A stretch of DNA of 64,000 nucleotides. Source: Carya illinoinensis (lineage: Eukaryota; Streptophyta; Magnoliopsida; Fagales; Juglandaceae). The stretch is from contig NC_056767.1 in NCBI RefSeq assembly GCF_018687715.1, forward strand, positions 4,470,001 to 4,534,000, written 5' to 3'. Shown one piece after another: positions 48,659-62,602 of the stretch (positions within the stretch are counted from its first letter, which is position 1; every line of letters starts with the position of its first letter). The position numbers and the translations under genes are program-made. The notes below the pieces were generated by a model. The model did no database searches. It had not been told where the DNA came from and saw only the letters and a list, made by a program, of their open reading frames with translations.

Positions 48659-51600
48659 TTAAAACATAATTAAATTGTTACAGGAAATAGAATGAAACTT
48701 AAGGTGGGTCCTTGCCACTGTGAAATTCCAGCATGCAGTCTGGAAGTTGATGAGGGGTATTTCTCCAAAAAGGTTGTTTGAAGAAACCCATTGTGCCAAG
48801 ATATGCGTGCACTGATTCTGAGTCCGGTGTATTTTAACTGCCTCCCATTTATCAAAGTTGTTGAGGGTTATTCTTGTATCCCGTATCCTTCCTTCAATGG
48901 TCCAATTTGAGATTTGCTGAGGATTATTAAGAACTGAAATTACCACCTGTGAGTCTCCTTCAATGATTACATTCTTCCATTGTCTTCCTACTGCCATAGA
49001 GATACCAATAAAAGCCATTAGAGCTTCTCCACCATTTGGATTACAAATGGGATAGAATTTAGTAATGCAACCTAGAATGTTACTAAGGTAATCCCTACAG
49101 ACAGCTGCTGCTATGCTAACATTTTTTTTATCGAAACATCAAAGGCTACAGAAATTTGTCCTATAGCAGGGGGTTTCCAAGTGGGGTTCTCTTGAGAAAT
49201 CCTAAAGTCCCAGGCAGACTTATGTTCTTGATAGAGTGTCAACGTCCTAGCTACAAAATGATCTAAGGGAATTGGCTAGGAACCATGAATTATTTGATTT
49301 CTGTGAAACCAGACACAATCCATAGCAAGAATCGCAAATAGTTGGAAACTTTGGATTTCATTAGGATCAAGATTTAGTTTATCCCCTGGATCCAGGATAA
49401 TCTGAATCCAATTAATGATATCATTCCTAGCTGAGAGTTCAATGTTTAGAGGCCAAAAAGATTGCCTCCAAATGATTCTTGAGAGAGAGCAACTAAGGAA
49501 CAAATGAGAAGTTGTTTCCTCTGTGGTTTGACAAAAAGGACAAAGAGCCTGGTCATCACTGAGAGAAAGGCACTGTTTTAATAATGATCTTGTGGGGAGA
49601 ATGTTATTCAAAATTTTCCAGGTAAGAAGTTTAATTTTGTCTTGAATCTTTAGAGACCAAAGCTTCTTCCAAGTAGTAGGAGTCAAAGACACATTCACTT
49701 GTCTATGCGAATCAGAAGTAATAACTACATAAGCTGATTTGACAAAGAAGTTACCAAAAGAGTGATGGAGCCATTTGAGCCTATCCCTCACATTACGAAA
49801 ATTATGGAGCATAAAAGGGATTTTAGAAATCTCTCTTACCGTGGATTCCGAGAAAAGAGATTGAAAAAGAAGAGTATTCCACCTCCTTGGTTCCTCTAAG
49901 TGTAAGTTCAGAGACTCTCATAGCAGGATCTTGAAAGATTTCAAGTGAGGAGGGGGTTGGCCTCATAGGGAGAATAGAAGAAATCCAAGGGTCTTTCCAC
50001 ACATAGGTACTAACCCCATTGTTGATCTAATGACAAAAGCTGTTGGCAAGAAATTCCCTTTGTTTTGCCAAATCTTTCCAGAATCTAGAGTCATTCTTTT
50101 TTATGGGGACAGATAACCATGAGTGTGTTTTAGAGTAAATGCTTGATAAAACCTGTTTCTAGAGACTGTGATCTTTTTGGAGAAAAGACCATCCTAACTT
50201 GCTTAGAAGAGCTTTATTAAAATTCGAGGTGAGTCTCAAGCCCATTCCTCCCATGGACTTTGGCTTACAGATAGAGCTCCAAGCTTTAAGAGTGAAGTTG
50301 TGAGTCTTTTTCAAATCAAATCCCCACCAAAATCTCATTAGAGCTTTGTCAATATTGCTTGCAATTTGGTTTGGGATAAGAATGCTAGACATCATGTAAG
50401 CAGGGATGGAGCTTGCAATAGATCTTATAAGAGTTGTTCTACCAGATTGAGACAAAAGCTTGGCTTTCCAACCAGATAATTTCCCTTGAATTTTTCCTTT
50501 GACTTCATCAAAGAAGGATCTATTGTTTTTGTTCTGAGTTAGAGTGAGACCTAGATACTTAGGATTTCTTGAATGAGAGTTATATCCTAGGATAGATCGG
50601 ATGTCTCTAATGGAAGTGGGAGGGGTCTTTGCACTGAAGTGAATAGAGGATTTGTTTCTATTAACCTTTTTGGCCTAACCAAGCAGAGTATTTTTCTAGA
50701 CATCTAATGAAAGAATTTGCATTCTCACTAGAGGCCAAACCAAATAAAATAAGATCATTTGCAAACAGGAGGTGGGTGATCAGAGGACCCCCTCTTCCCA
50801 TTCTGATACCTCTTATATTACCATTAATGGTTTCCTCCCTTTTAATTAGTCTTGAAAGAACCTCCTTGCCAATTATAAACAGGAAAGGAGAGGGGGAGTC
50901 ACCTTGCCTTAGTCCCCAATTAGGCAAAAGGTTTCCACAAGGCTCTCCATTTATCAAGATAGAAAAAGAGATCGTGGTGATGCAAGTTTTAATCCAGCTA
51001 ATCCATTTATCATGAAATCCTAAACAATTGAGAACTTTTAGAAGAAAATCCCATTCCATAAAGTCAAAGGCTTTTTCCATATCAATTTTAATGGCCTTGA
51101 AACCTTTTCATCTTCTGGTTTTTTTTATGAAATGAAAAATTTCTTGGGCCACAATTGTGTTTTGTTGGATCACTTTGCTAGGGATGAAAGCTGATTGATA
51201 GGGCGAGATGAAGGTATTGAGAACCTTTTTGAGTCTATGGGCAAAAATGTTTGCAATGATTTTCTAGCACACATTAGAAAGACTAATTGGCCTAAACTGA
51301 TAAACAGTGTTAGGTGAGTCCTTCTTTGGAATTAAGGCAATATGAGTGTGATTCATTTCTTGTAGAAAATGACCATTTTCAAAGAAATGTTTGATAACCC
51401 TGTTAATATCATCTTTAATAATTTCCCAAAAGTGTTTGTAAAATAAACCCGTAAAACCATCAAGCCCAAGAGCTTTCTAGGAGGGAATTTGCTTGATGGT
51501 TTCTAGGATTTCCTCTTCCTTGGATATCTTACAAAGATTAGCATTATCTTTAGCAGAGATTTTCTTAGGAAATAGGTTTTCAAGATCCTGTGGAAAGATT

Positions 51601-52826
51601 GGTTGTGTAGATTGGTAGATTTGACTAAAATGATCAAGGAACAACATTTTGATTGAATGTGGGTCATTGATCCATTGATTTGCAGAGTTTTTAAGGTAGG
51701 AAATATTGTTCCTTCTTCTACGCATTGTGGAGGTCATATGAAAGAACTTCGTATTAAGATCTGTGATGGTCAGCCACTGGAGCCTTGATTTTTGCCTCCA
51801 AAGAATTTCTTCCCTTTCCAATTGTTCCGAAAGACAAATTTTCAACTTTTCTTCTATGTGAATGGAGTAATCAGAGGGATCCTCAAATTGGAGTTGGGCT
51901 AATTGGTAGTTTAACTCTTTGATAGAATTCTGAATATGACCAAAGTTGAACCTGTTCCAGATTTTGAGAGCTTTCTTCACCGCTTTAAGTTTTTGAGAGA
52001 GAATTGAAGATGGTGACCCAAAAGCTCTAATGTCCCAATTTTTCTTAATAACATTGAAACAGCTCGGATCCCTAGCCCAGAATTCCTCAAATTTGAAGGA
52101 GTGACAAACTTTTTTTTTTGAAGCCGCTGTCTTTAGGAGTAAAGGAGCGTAATCCAAGGTATGAATAGGCAAGTGCAAGATCTTTGTGTCAGGGAACAAA
52201 AGAGTCCAATTGGAGTTAGTTATTCCTTTATCAAGCCTTTCTTGAATAAGACCAAAGCCACTTCTTTTATTAGTCCAGGTAAATTTGGAGCCTTCATATC
52301 CTAAGTCTCCAAGTCCATGGTTATTCATGAAGAGTTTAAGACTCGAAGGTTTTGAGGGAGATGCAAAGGAACTACCACCAAATTTTTCTGATTGGGTTAT
52401 GATAAAGTTAAAATCCCCTAAACCTAGAATAGGACCAGGATAGGTTGATGCTATGGAATTAATAAGAGCCCAAAAGTTCAGTTTGTCATGTAATTGAGCA
52501 GTGCAGTATACTAATAAAAGCAGCCAGGGTATATGCGCAGGATCCTAATACACCAACAAAGCCATAACATTGCTATTAACATAAACGGGTTCAACATCAA
52601 CCCCAAGACGCCACATACAAAGTAGGCCTCCCCATTTCTTCGGTGGAGGGATATGTAAATACAAGTTAAACCCAAGCATATTTACAACACTAGCAGTATT
52701 ATTATCCGAAAGTAGAGTTTCTGAAAGGAAAATTAAATTAGGGTGGTGAGACCTAATTTGTGCCCTCAAACTACGCATTGCAGGAGGCCGGACAATGTGT
52801 CTGCAATTCCAAGCTATAAGCCTCAT
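48659..52826 (-). pseudogene. LINE-1 ORF2: endonuclease, RT, RNase H (decayed)
   Basis: It starts at MRLIAWNC (52826). The apurinic endonuclease shows LIFLSET and LGDFNFI, but the catalytic SDH block reads LDYAPLLL, with His replaced by Tyr. RT shows FRPISLSNV, a KIDMEKAFD block, LRQGDSPSPFLF and FANDLILFG, where the usual FADD has its first Asp changed to Asn. zf-RVT (about 49690-49500) has KIKLLTWKILNNILPTR and CPFCQTTEETTSHLFL. RNase H has IIEGDSQVVISVLN. At least six stops interrupt it. It would have copied LINE RNA into the genome by target-primed reverse transcription. Confidence 0.92.
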
Positions 52827-55078
52827 ATCTGGGGTGGTGGCAAGTTAGGGCCCGCCACTTCAGCCACATCAATTTCAGTCAGAGCATGTTTCAAAGAGGG
52901 ATTTTCATTACCGGCCTCTGGTTGTCGATCTACAGTGACGGTTCTTTTCTTCTGCTTCGGCTTCTCTTTTTTGATTATCTTCCGAAGCCCATATCCTTTT
53001 GCCATTGCTAGTAGGATCTCACCCATATCTTCTATATCACCAATATCTGCTTGCAGTGGGGGGCAGGACACAATGAGATGCCGGACTGTTGCTCTCTTCT
53101 TCGGGGGGATCTCGGCATCTATGTGGGTTAGGTTTCTCTTACTATTTTGCAAATGAATTTCCCTTAAGTTTTTTGGTTAGATGGGGTTAAGGTTGGCTCT
53201 AGGGGGCATGAGATTGATGATTTTGAGCAGAGTGTTTTCGGGTTAAGAGAATCGGTCTGGATTGGAACATGGGTTAAGGATTTCGGATTTGGGTTTTGGT
53301 CATAGATGTTGGCTTCTTTGGTTTCTTCAGTTTCTGCTACAGAGGATTCTTCCAAATTTGAAGCTGAGCTCAGGTTCTTTTTCAGAGGCAGTAAAGGGTG
53401 AGGGGCTGGGCCATTAGACTCCATAGGGTCAGTTTTTTGGGCTCCCATGAGATACTAGTCCAAGTTGAGTTTTCTGCAGGCCTTTTGTGAGTTAGAAGAT
53501 CTTGAGTGCTAGGCCTAGTTAGATTACAGTTTTGAGCTCCATAGGTTGGGCCATTCGGAAAGTCAAATGTCTGCAGAATTTTATTGTATATTGATGGGCC
53601 TGAGGTGGCTTGACTGCTGGGCTTTTGAAGGATTGCTGGGCTTAGGTCAGGCTTGTTAGATCTTAGCAAAGTGCATGGGCCCCTCAGGCTAGGAGACGCT
53701 GGCCCATTGACTAAACTTAATTCTTGATGGGACTGGTAGCCGCTGCAGTGCATGGCCTCCTATTCCATGGGTTATTGCGATTGAAGGGCTCAAGAGATTT
53801 TTTGTGTTAGAAGAAATAAATTGTGGGTTGGTAGGAATTAATGGGTTGATTGTCTTGGCCCACTGTTCATCTTCACCCTCATGCAGCTTGTGTTTGTGTT
53901 CAGTGGCCATTGAAGGTTTGCTACCTATTTCTTCATTCCAGGTTTCCAGTCCAGACATTCCAGCAAATATATTGATTGTGTTGCCACTATTCTCTAGCTT
54001 TGAAAAACAATTTACTTTATCCACATACATTTTCCTTTTTCCCTTGCTAAAGAATGTTTTTTCCATATAAGTCTTTGCCTGAGAGTTGCTTGTAATTGGT
54101 TCTCTAATTCTTACTGGTGGAAGCACATTTCTAGGCTAATTAGTGTTAGAGTTGGCTTTCGTGCGATGGACTTCCTACGCCGCAATCTGCCTGACTTCCT
54201 CTTTGAGAATCATTCCATTCATTGTTCATGAAGCTTGCATTTTGCATTGGTGTCGAGTTCGCTGCAGCTGGTTGCAATGTCAGCAACGGAGCAATCATTG
54301 GTACTGGTTGAAACAGTGCTTGGAGTTGCCTAGGATTGCTTTTGAAATTTGAGTTCTCCACACGCATCCAGGGGCCATATTTTGAGCTAACTGATATATA
54401 TGCATGCAAAGGACAGACTTAAACCACATGGCCTAGGTGGCCACAGCCATAACAGAAGTCGGATAGTCTTTCGTATTTGAAGAGAATCTTTTTTGGAATT
54501 CTACTAGGTCAATTAAAATTGAAACCCTCAAGCAGTGGGTTCTCTATGTTTATATCTACACTTATGCGCAGATATCTCCTCAACGTTATACCAAAGATAG
54601 ATGCACGGTCAACTTCCATTAACCTACCAAGAACATTCCCTATCCTTTTTGTGTTTTGGTTGGTAAGCATATCCATCGGGAGACCATGAACTTGCACCCA
54701 AAAAATTGAGGTTTTAAAGCTTACCTCATGTATACTTAAACCTGGAGGCCAGTTTTTCAACACCATATGGAAGCCTTTGAAATTCCATGGCCTATTTCCT
54801 AAAACCCTATCTTTGCCTTGTTGCGTTGGGAACATGAATAGAAATGTATTTGTATCTACATCTTCAATCATAAGACCCAGCACAAAGCTCCAAACCGCTT
54901 TGATCATGACATGAAATGTGTTTTTATTGAGAGGCTTGGACGATAAAAGCTTACCAACTAGAGTCAATTTTGAGTAGTGCTTGGCAACATTGTCTTCTGA
55001 CTCAAGTTGCAGGTCCTCCCAAGATAACGCTTTTGCCTTTATGATGAGGTTGTCTATTTCTTTCTGACTTGCAAACAT
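52823..55078 (-). pseudogene. LINE-1 ORF1: DUF4283 plus CCHC knuckle (decayed)
   Basis: It starts at MFASQKEIDNLI (55078). A DUF4283 RNA-binding domain (WEDLQLE ... FLFMFPTQQGKDRVL, RPWNFKGFHMVLKNW) runs to about 54600. A C-x2-C-x4-H-x4-C knuckle (CYGCGHLGHVV-x-VC, about 54450) has a stop just before its last Cys. The rest is low-complexity and basic (KKEKPKQKKR near 52960). It ends in TGA overlapping the ORF2 ATG. Stops at 54509 and near 54430 and frame changes after 54146 break it. It is the nucleic-acid-binding ORF1 of plant L1 elements. Confidence 0.88.
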
Positions 55079-55447
55079 TGTGATTTTGGGGTTAGGTTTC
55101 AAAGTGTGGGGTAACCGGGGAGATAAGGATGTGGATTTGGAGAAGGATTACGAGTGGGAAATCTGGTGAGGATGGCTAGATTCCTTACAAAGGAATCTTG
55201 GAGGTGGGATTGGTGGGGTTTAGATGTTGACAGCAGAGGGTTTGGGATGGATGGAGAGTTGAAACCTTTGCTTGGCAAAGGGATGGAGAGATTGATTAGG
55301 ATGATTGGATTCCTCAAAAGGAAACTTTGAGGTGGGAATGATAGGCTTAGATGTTTACTCAAGATAACTTTATGAAAACTAACAGGAAACTACTAAGAGG
55401 AGCTTAACTCACTTTCAGAGCCGGAGATCTCTGTCCATGGAATATCC

Positions 55448-56588
55448 TTAATTAGATGTATAAGTACTCATCATATACTTTTTCAGTAATGGGGTAGACG
55501 ATTGTAATTCATGGCTTTGAGGTTCTAATCAGTCATCACTCCCTTTTGCAATCAATTTTTTTTTTTATAGTTTACTTATTATCTTTGTATTTTGCTTTGG
55601 CTTAGACCTATAGGTTACACCTATCGAGGCAAGCCATTGAATGTTAATTCACTATAGGAATTTTGCTTCTCACGGGGAGTAAGATCCTTGCAATTTTCCT
55701 GTTTTCTCGCAACAAATTTTCAAAAACTGCAATTTTCATTCATCACTAATTGGTCGAAAGTAAAACGTCTACTCAGAGGAGTTTCGTGAGAAATCATGGG
55801 TAGTCGCAATTGTTGTAGCTAACTCAGCCGACAAAACTTGCAGCAAAATCTCCTAGCCAAGTTGAGATTCGAGGGAATTACGATGAGGAGACATTCCATA
55901 TTTGGGTCATTTTACAGCGATTTTGGGGCTGGTGATAAGAAATTTTGTTCCCAATTGTGGTGAATTAGATGATGATGCAATTTCAGATATTCTATATATT
56001 GTGAATTTGTAGATGCTGCAATTTCGGAGATTCTATGGTGAAATCGTAGGCACTGCAATTCCAAACCTTGTTCATTATGCAGGGAAATGCCAAAACCACC
56101 GCTTGCAATTCCCTTGTACGTATATCATCTTGGAATATTGATGATGCCGCCAATCATAAAATAAATGTTTAAATCTAATGTCAATTGACCAATCATAAAA
56201 AATTTTGCTTCTTTACCAATAGCAAATTGATATATCTTTGAGGTTCCTCTCATTTTTGTACTCTAAGCCTGTATTTGAAGACTTTTTGTTTTAGATTTAA
56301 TATATAAAATCAAACACCATATATTTCACCTCCATTTTCATGTACATGTCATCTAGTTTTCATACAAAGCTTGAATGCAAACATTTGATTTACTTTCACA
56401 TCATACATTATAGCAGGTATCTAATTGTCATGCAATTGCTTAAATTCCTAAAAATGTCTAATGCCACTAAACACATAAATATGTGCTACTCATTGAAATT
56501 GTCAACATGGCTATTCATTTAAACCTAGGAGTGAAGTATATATGTAGCATCCAACAAGCTCATTGGTGCATCAAAAAATTACACTTGG
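55448..56588. other. Short segment between the two LINEs, possible CACTA terminus
   Basis: CACTATAGGAATTTTGCTTC at 55650-55669 looks like a CACTA-type end. CTCACGGGGAG and several TCGCAA and TGCAATTT motifs follow up to about 56110. No matching inverse end was found inside the window. No gene is seen. Confidence 0.3.
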
Positions 56589-56978
56589 TTTTTTTTTTTT
56601 TTTTAAGAAGAGAATGGTACCCCAATTTTATTTATAGCCCTCACTTATGGCGGAGGAAAACCATCTCAGACTCTTGGAAATTACAAGTAAGAGCAAGAAA
56701 CAAATCCCAGTCATCAAAAAAAGCCTAAGTCTATTAAACCAACAAATTACAAAGGGTCCAAACATAAGAAATAAAAACTCAACTAGTAAACCCATAGAAC
56801 CAAACCAAACCTGCAAAAACAACACACATACAATTAAAGAGAAAATTATTAGATATGAGAGAAGCAAGCAAACCTGGGATAAAATCTATGAAGTACGCAA
56901 ATAAGGAAGACCAATTATGCCCATTCTAAGAAGACCTCGTAACTGGCTTGACATGTGATCATTATCAGTCTACCAATC

Positions 56979-59900
56979 CTAATCAACACCCCTAGATCCT
57001 CTTTTAGCTAGAAAATCCGCCATAGCATTACCCTCACGATAAACATGCTTCACATGATACTCCATGCAAGCTAAATAAGCAAATAATTCATCCCAAAAAT
57101 CCTCAAGGTACCAAATACTACATTCACCTTTAGTAATCCAATTAACTAGAAGCTGAGAGTCCGTCTCAATATGACCCTGAGGAAAACCTAACTGAGAACA
57201 CCTCTTAACCCCCTTCAACAAGCTTCTCATTTCAGCAAAATTATTAGAACCCTAACCTATAAAAACAGAGAAAGCCGCTCGAATCCTACCAGAGCTATCA
57301 CAAATAATACCCCAAGCACCCGTCGGCCCAGGATTTCCCAAGCCACTACCATCAATGTTCAGTTTCACCCAACCCTGCAGGTGTTTTGACCACCTCACCG
57401 CACGAACAATCTTAGGCTTAGGATAAACAGCAGGAATATCCAATATGTTCAAAATAGCAACATCTTTATTAGAAACATAAGAGACTTTCATATTCAAGTT
57501 CATGAGCTTACGAATCCAATATTTAATAGCCTGCCAAACAAAAGCAACTGACTCCACCTTATTATCATATCGAGCTTTGCATTGCCTATTCCAGAGTTGC
57601 CAAGAAATTAAAGAAGAGAGAATACCAAAAATAATGCAGAGTTGAGAAGACTTACCTGCACGATGAAACCAAAAGTTAATCTGTTCATTCCAAGTCCGGA
57701 AAACACCCATTTGCACACCAACCTGAGTGGTAGCCATACACCAAATATGTCTAGTGAAATCACCAGTGCAAAGCACGTGATTCAACCCCTCAATGTGACG
57801 CACAAGGCAACAATCGCACTTAGAAACTAAAGGAATACCAATTGACCTGATTTTCTCATCAACACTCAGACAATTGTTGTAAGCCTTCCACATCATAATG
57901 GATATTTTCTTAGGAAGAGAGTTCTGCCAAATCCACTGAGCCCAGGGTAAAAGAGAAGCTCTCACTTGGATACAATCCCAAGCACTACTAGTCAAAAATT
58001 TGCCATCACTATCCTTCAACCAAATTAAGACATCCTGTCCATCCTTCCTCCTAGCCAGGAACTGACACAATTCAGAAGCTTTTTAATGACCCACAAGCCT
58101 CTCCAATAAAGGGATATCCCAACCATTATCAATACGACAATCTTTAATTTTTAGTAGAGGCTACTCAATAAATGGATACTGGGTATTGAGAGGACCCTCC
58201 TCATCCCAATTGTCAAACCAGAAGGAGATGTTCCCTTCACACACTAGCCATTTAGAATTAGTTAATACATCCGAGATACAACGAACAATGGATTTCCAAA
58301 ACCAAGTGCCCTTTTTAGGCGTTAGAAGAGATAAATGATTGTTCTGAATATATTTAACTCTAAAGAAATCAGCCCATAAAGACTTACCTGTAAAAAGTCG
58401 CCAAACAAATTTCATAAGAGCCTTTTGCATATCCTCAAAATCATGAATATCCAAACCACCTTCCTCAATAGGCATACAGATATTTTTTCAAGAAACCTAT
58501 TTTCTTTTACCTTTACCTTCAGATTCACCCCAAAAGAAAGAACTCATAAGCCTATTCAAAGTCTTGAGCACAATATGGGGGACATTTAAAACTGCCATAA
58601 GATGAATAGCAATGCTCGAGAGGACATGTCGAAGAAGAATAATCCGACCACCAACAGAGAATATTTTCATTTTCCAGCCCACAAGTTTCTTATTAATTTT
58701 ACCAATCAACTCACCAAAATCACTAGCTTTGAGTCTCCCCACCACAATAGGAACACCCAAATATATAAAAGGGAAAAGACCCTTAGAAAAGCCAGTGGTG
58801 CAAAGAATAGAAGATTTCTAATAATTAGTGATTTTTTTAGAGAAAAAAATAGCACTCTTTTCTTTTCTAAGCAATTGACTAGACCAAGATTCATAAAGAT
58901 TTAAGACTTTCATCAAATTTCTCATGGACCTATTACCCCCATTAGCAAAAATGACAATATCATCCATATACATAAGATGAGAAATAGGGGGATTGCCACA
59001 AGCTTGAGAAACATTCCAATTTTACCACTCTCACAAGACTTCCTTAGTAAGCGAGAAAGCACCTCTTGCATAATAATGAATAAATAGGGCAAGAGTGGAT
59101 CGCCTTGCCTCAACCTGCATTCACTTTTAAAAAAACCCAAGTACCATTCATCATAATCGAAAACCAAGTCGTAGATATGCAAGATTTAAAAAGATCACAA
59201 GCATTGGGAGAAAAACCAAAAGCCTTCAAGACATGTAACAAAAAATTCTAGTCGACCCTATCATAAGCCTTAAACATGTCAAGTTTCACTAAAACATTAC
59301 CCCCATTAGATATCTTGTGAATCGAATGAACTATCTCCTGGGTAAGACTAATATTTTCAAAAATACTCTGACTAGAAATAAAAACCCCTTACTCCTGAGA
59401 AATCATCTTATTAAGCAAATTCGTCATACAATCCACCATAATCTTAGCACAAATCTTATAGACCACCGAACAAAGACTAATAGGTCTAAATTTATCAAAA
59501 CCACTAGGTTTATCTACCTTAGGAATCAAGACTATATAAGCAGCCGTCAAATATCTAGGAATCGAGTGGTTTTGAAAAAACTTAGAAATGGCTTCCAATA
59601 AATCATCTTTAATTAGATCCCAACCAACCCTTAAAAAACCAAACCCAAAACCATCCGGACCAGGGGTATTGTCAATGGGAATACTGAAAAGAGCCTCTTT
59701 AACTTCCTCGATGGAAGGGAGACTACAAATCACAAGATTATCGGCAGTAGTGATCACAAGAGATATCAAATGATTTGAATAGTGCAAATCTCTAGTGCTC
59801 CGGATACCCAAAAACTGAGTAAAATAATCAGCAACAGCTTGATGAATTTTGAAAGGGGAATTCAGAAAAGTACCATCCAATAAATTCATATCCTCCTTCA

Positions 59901-61016
59901 CCCTATTATAAATCTTGGCATTTAGATAAGCATGAAAAAATTTTGAATTTTGGTCTCCATCATTCAACCGAGTCTTCTTGGCCATGTGCGAGAGACGCAA
60001 GTTCTCTCTACTATTCCAAGTATGAAGTTCCATTTTGGCCATCAATAGATCATTATCATCCTCTACAGAAAAGCTAGCTTGAAGACGATTCTCTAACCAT
60101 TCAATGTGATGTTCTAAATCATTTATGATGGTATTAGTCCTCCCAAAAACATTATTATTCCAATCCCTTAAGGCCACTTTAACCCGTTTCATTTTATAAG
60201 AGAGCTTTTGAAGACTCGAACCAAAAGCCTCTTGTTGCCACACCCCTCCCCCAATCATACGAAGAAAATCCTCATGATCGGTCCACATGTGCTGAAAATG
60301 AAAAGGACTAGTGTCATACCTAAAAAGATCCTCACTTGTTTGAATCACCAAAGGGGAATGATCTGAGGTAGTTCGAGCTAAAACCTAGTAAAACACATTT
60401 GGAAACAGATTAAGAAAGTTAGAGTCAATAAAACATCTATCTAACATTGCCCAATTGGGAGCCAAACCGCTTTGACCGTTGCACCAAGTCATACGAGAGC
60501 CTTTATAAGCCATGTCTAGTATGCCGCAAGTTTGAATCCACATGTTGAAATCTTCCATTGCCTCAAAATGTCAGGGATGACCGCCTCTCCTTTTTGAATC
60601 ATCTATAATAATACTGAAATCACCACAAATAATCCAAGGAAGATCTCCAATGCCATTATCAACTAACTCCTCCTAGAGCAACTTCCGTTGTAATTGATTG
60701 CACTTAGCATAGACAATGGTCAAAACATAAGTATGCCCATTCTCTACTACTTTAATCGAAAGGAATTGGTTAGATCCAGCAATCCACTGAACAGAGATGA
60801 CAGAGTTCCACAACAACCATATTTTCCCGCGTGCATTTCATTGGTAACAAAAGAGTCACAACTAAACCTTCCCAAAAATTTTGGAATTTTCTCCTCCAAC
60901 AAAAATGGCTCAGCCAAAGCTAATATATTAGGCTTAAACTTTTTTATGAGTTTTTTCAAATGCATATGAGAAGCGCCAACTCCCCTAATATTCCAAAAAA
61001 TAATCGGACTAATCAT
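56979..61016 (-). pseudogene. LINE-2 ORF2: endonuclease, RT, RNase H (decayed)
   Basis: It starts MISPIIFWNIRGVG (61016). Endonuclease shows LALAEPF, ICGDFSIII (usual Asn is Ser) and TTSDHSPLVI. RT shows [49 protein letters not shown] and YMDDIVIF (about 58950); one frameshift lies just before YMDD. zf-RVT is at about 57990-57790. RNase H shows LNIDGSGLGNPGPTGAWG, FAEMRSLLKG, IETDSQLLVNW and YREGNAMADFLA, with the acidic residues all present. It ends at 56979. About eight stops are present. Confidence 0.92.
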
Positions 61017-62602
61017 AAATTAAATTTGGATGGGCGGATAACCACCCTAGTAGAGCTCATTTTTTGTAACATACCACCCTTGTTGTTAGGTCCATCCGAA
61101 TATGTAGTATAATCTTTTTTCAAGTCTTCATACATCCTATCTCTTTCAAGTTCAAGATCGGATTGGGATTCTTCCCTCAATTCATTTTCAACATAAACAA
61201 CATTATTAACCACACCAAACTGCCCCTGTCAAAACCATTTTAGATTCATGCACAGCTGGGGACTCATTCCCCAATGCATTTTCAACACCACCCGCATTGT
61301 TAACATTACTAGCATTTTCTAAATTAACACCAACCTGGTCCTCTATCAAAGCCATTTGCACATTCTAATTCAAGATGGGCCGATTCTCCTCCAGGTCCAG
61401 ATTGACTATAGGACTCCAACTCCTGTATCTTGCTCCTTCATCTGCTCATCTTGGCCTAACACCAGCACCGCACATGATATTTCCCTTTGCCCAGACAACG
61501 GCAAGCCATTTTCGGGCCCATTATCTTGAGACCCATTGGTCACAGTAGTCATCATCATACCCAAATCATGCATCTCCTTTGTTCCTGAACACGACGCCTC
61601 CATATTTTCCAGGCCATCCTTCGATTCGGGATCAGCAGTAACGCCTCCAACCGCAACCACCACAGCATCCAGATTCTCTTACAAATCATCTACCCTTGAG
61701 TCTTCCATCACTGCACCTTCAAATAGGACCGAACTTTTTTCTGCATTCACTGGAGCATGCTTGGCATTATTACCAGTATCATGATCTTTTTTTACGTCAT
61801 TTTTATCTCCTTTGATAACCCATATTTTTCCACCATACGGCTTGTTAATCTGCTCCTTACCTTTTCTACAGGTGCGCTGGTTATGTCCTTGATAATGGCA
61901 AGAAGAACAGTAAGCGGGTAATGTCTCAAATTCAACCATCTGCTTCCTGCTCCGAGGCATCCCAGGCTGACCAATCCAGAAATGAGAGATCGGTTCTTTG
62001 GAAGAATCCACTCCTAAGACCCTAGCCCCGTCAGTTTGAGTCGCGCATTTCGTCGAATTATCACATCGTATAAATCTCCCTATCGACACTGTGAGCATTT
62101 TCAGCATGGATGCATGATAAAAGTTTGGTGGAAGACCCAGCAGAAACACCTATACCGGGACTGTCGGGGATTCAAAGTCCTCGTCAAAGTCTGGTTTCCA
62201 TGAAAAGGGGCAATAAGGAACTCCATCTATATCACATGACTCTCTTGACATTGCCTTGTTGAAATCATTCTCGTTGGCCATACGTATAAAAGCATGTCTA
62301 GGTCGGTACATAGCAGAAACTATAGGAACGCTAGACAGGCCCCAATGACTTGATATGAATGCTCTAATGGAGTCTAATGATGGTCGCTGCCACATAAATT
62401 TTAGAACCATTGAATACCAAAATGGTTCGGCGGTTCATTCAATCTCCTCCATTGAAAAAGAGAAAAACAACTCTCCGTCCATGGCTTTTGGTTAACGAAA
62501 AGGAATAACAATCTCTGGTAAAGGTTGTGGCATTGCCGAGACGAGTTCGACAAACGACCAAGGAGGCCCAGCCGTGGGAGGCTGGCCATCAACGGCCGCC
62601 AT
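61013..62602 (-). pseudogene. LINE-2 ORF1: DUF4283 plus CCHC knuckle (decayed)
   Basis: It starts MAAVDGQPP (62602). Two stops (TAA near 62492, TGA near 62437) come before a long open part with DUF4283 features (FIRMANENDFNKAMSRESCD, VWVFLLGLPPNFYHASML). The knuckle CSSCHYQGHNQRTC (C-x2-C-x4-H-x4-C) follows at about 61900. The tail is acidic. It ends in TGA overlapping the ORF2 start. It is the RNA-binding partner of the LINE. Confidence 0.88.

Larger units (their letters stand above)
48581..55436 (-). mobile_element. Full-length L1-type LINE, 6.9 kb (LINE-1)
   Basis: An 11-bp target duplication ATGGAATATCC lies at 48570-48580 and 55437-55447. On the minus strand the order is 5' leader, ORF1, ORF2 (endonuclease, RT, zinc-finger-like region, RNase H), then a short A tail (T run at 48584-48590). 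The duplication matches both ends, so the copy is full length and not 5'-truncated, which is uncommon for LINEs. Many stops show that it is inactive. Confidence 0.93.
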
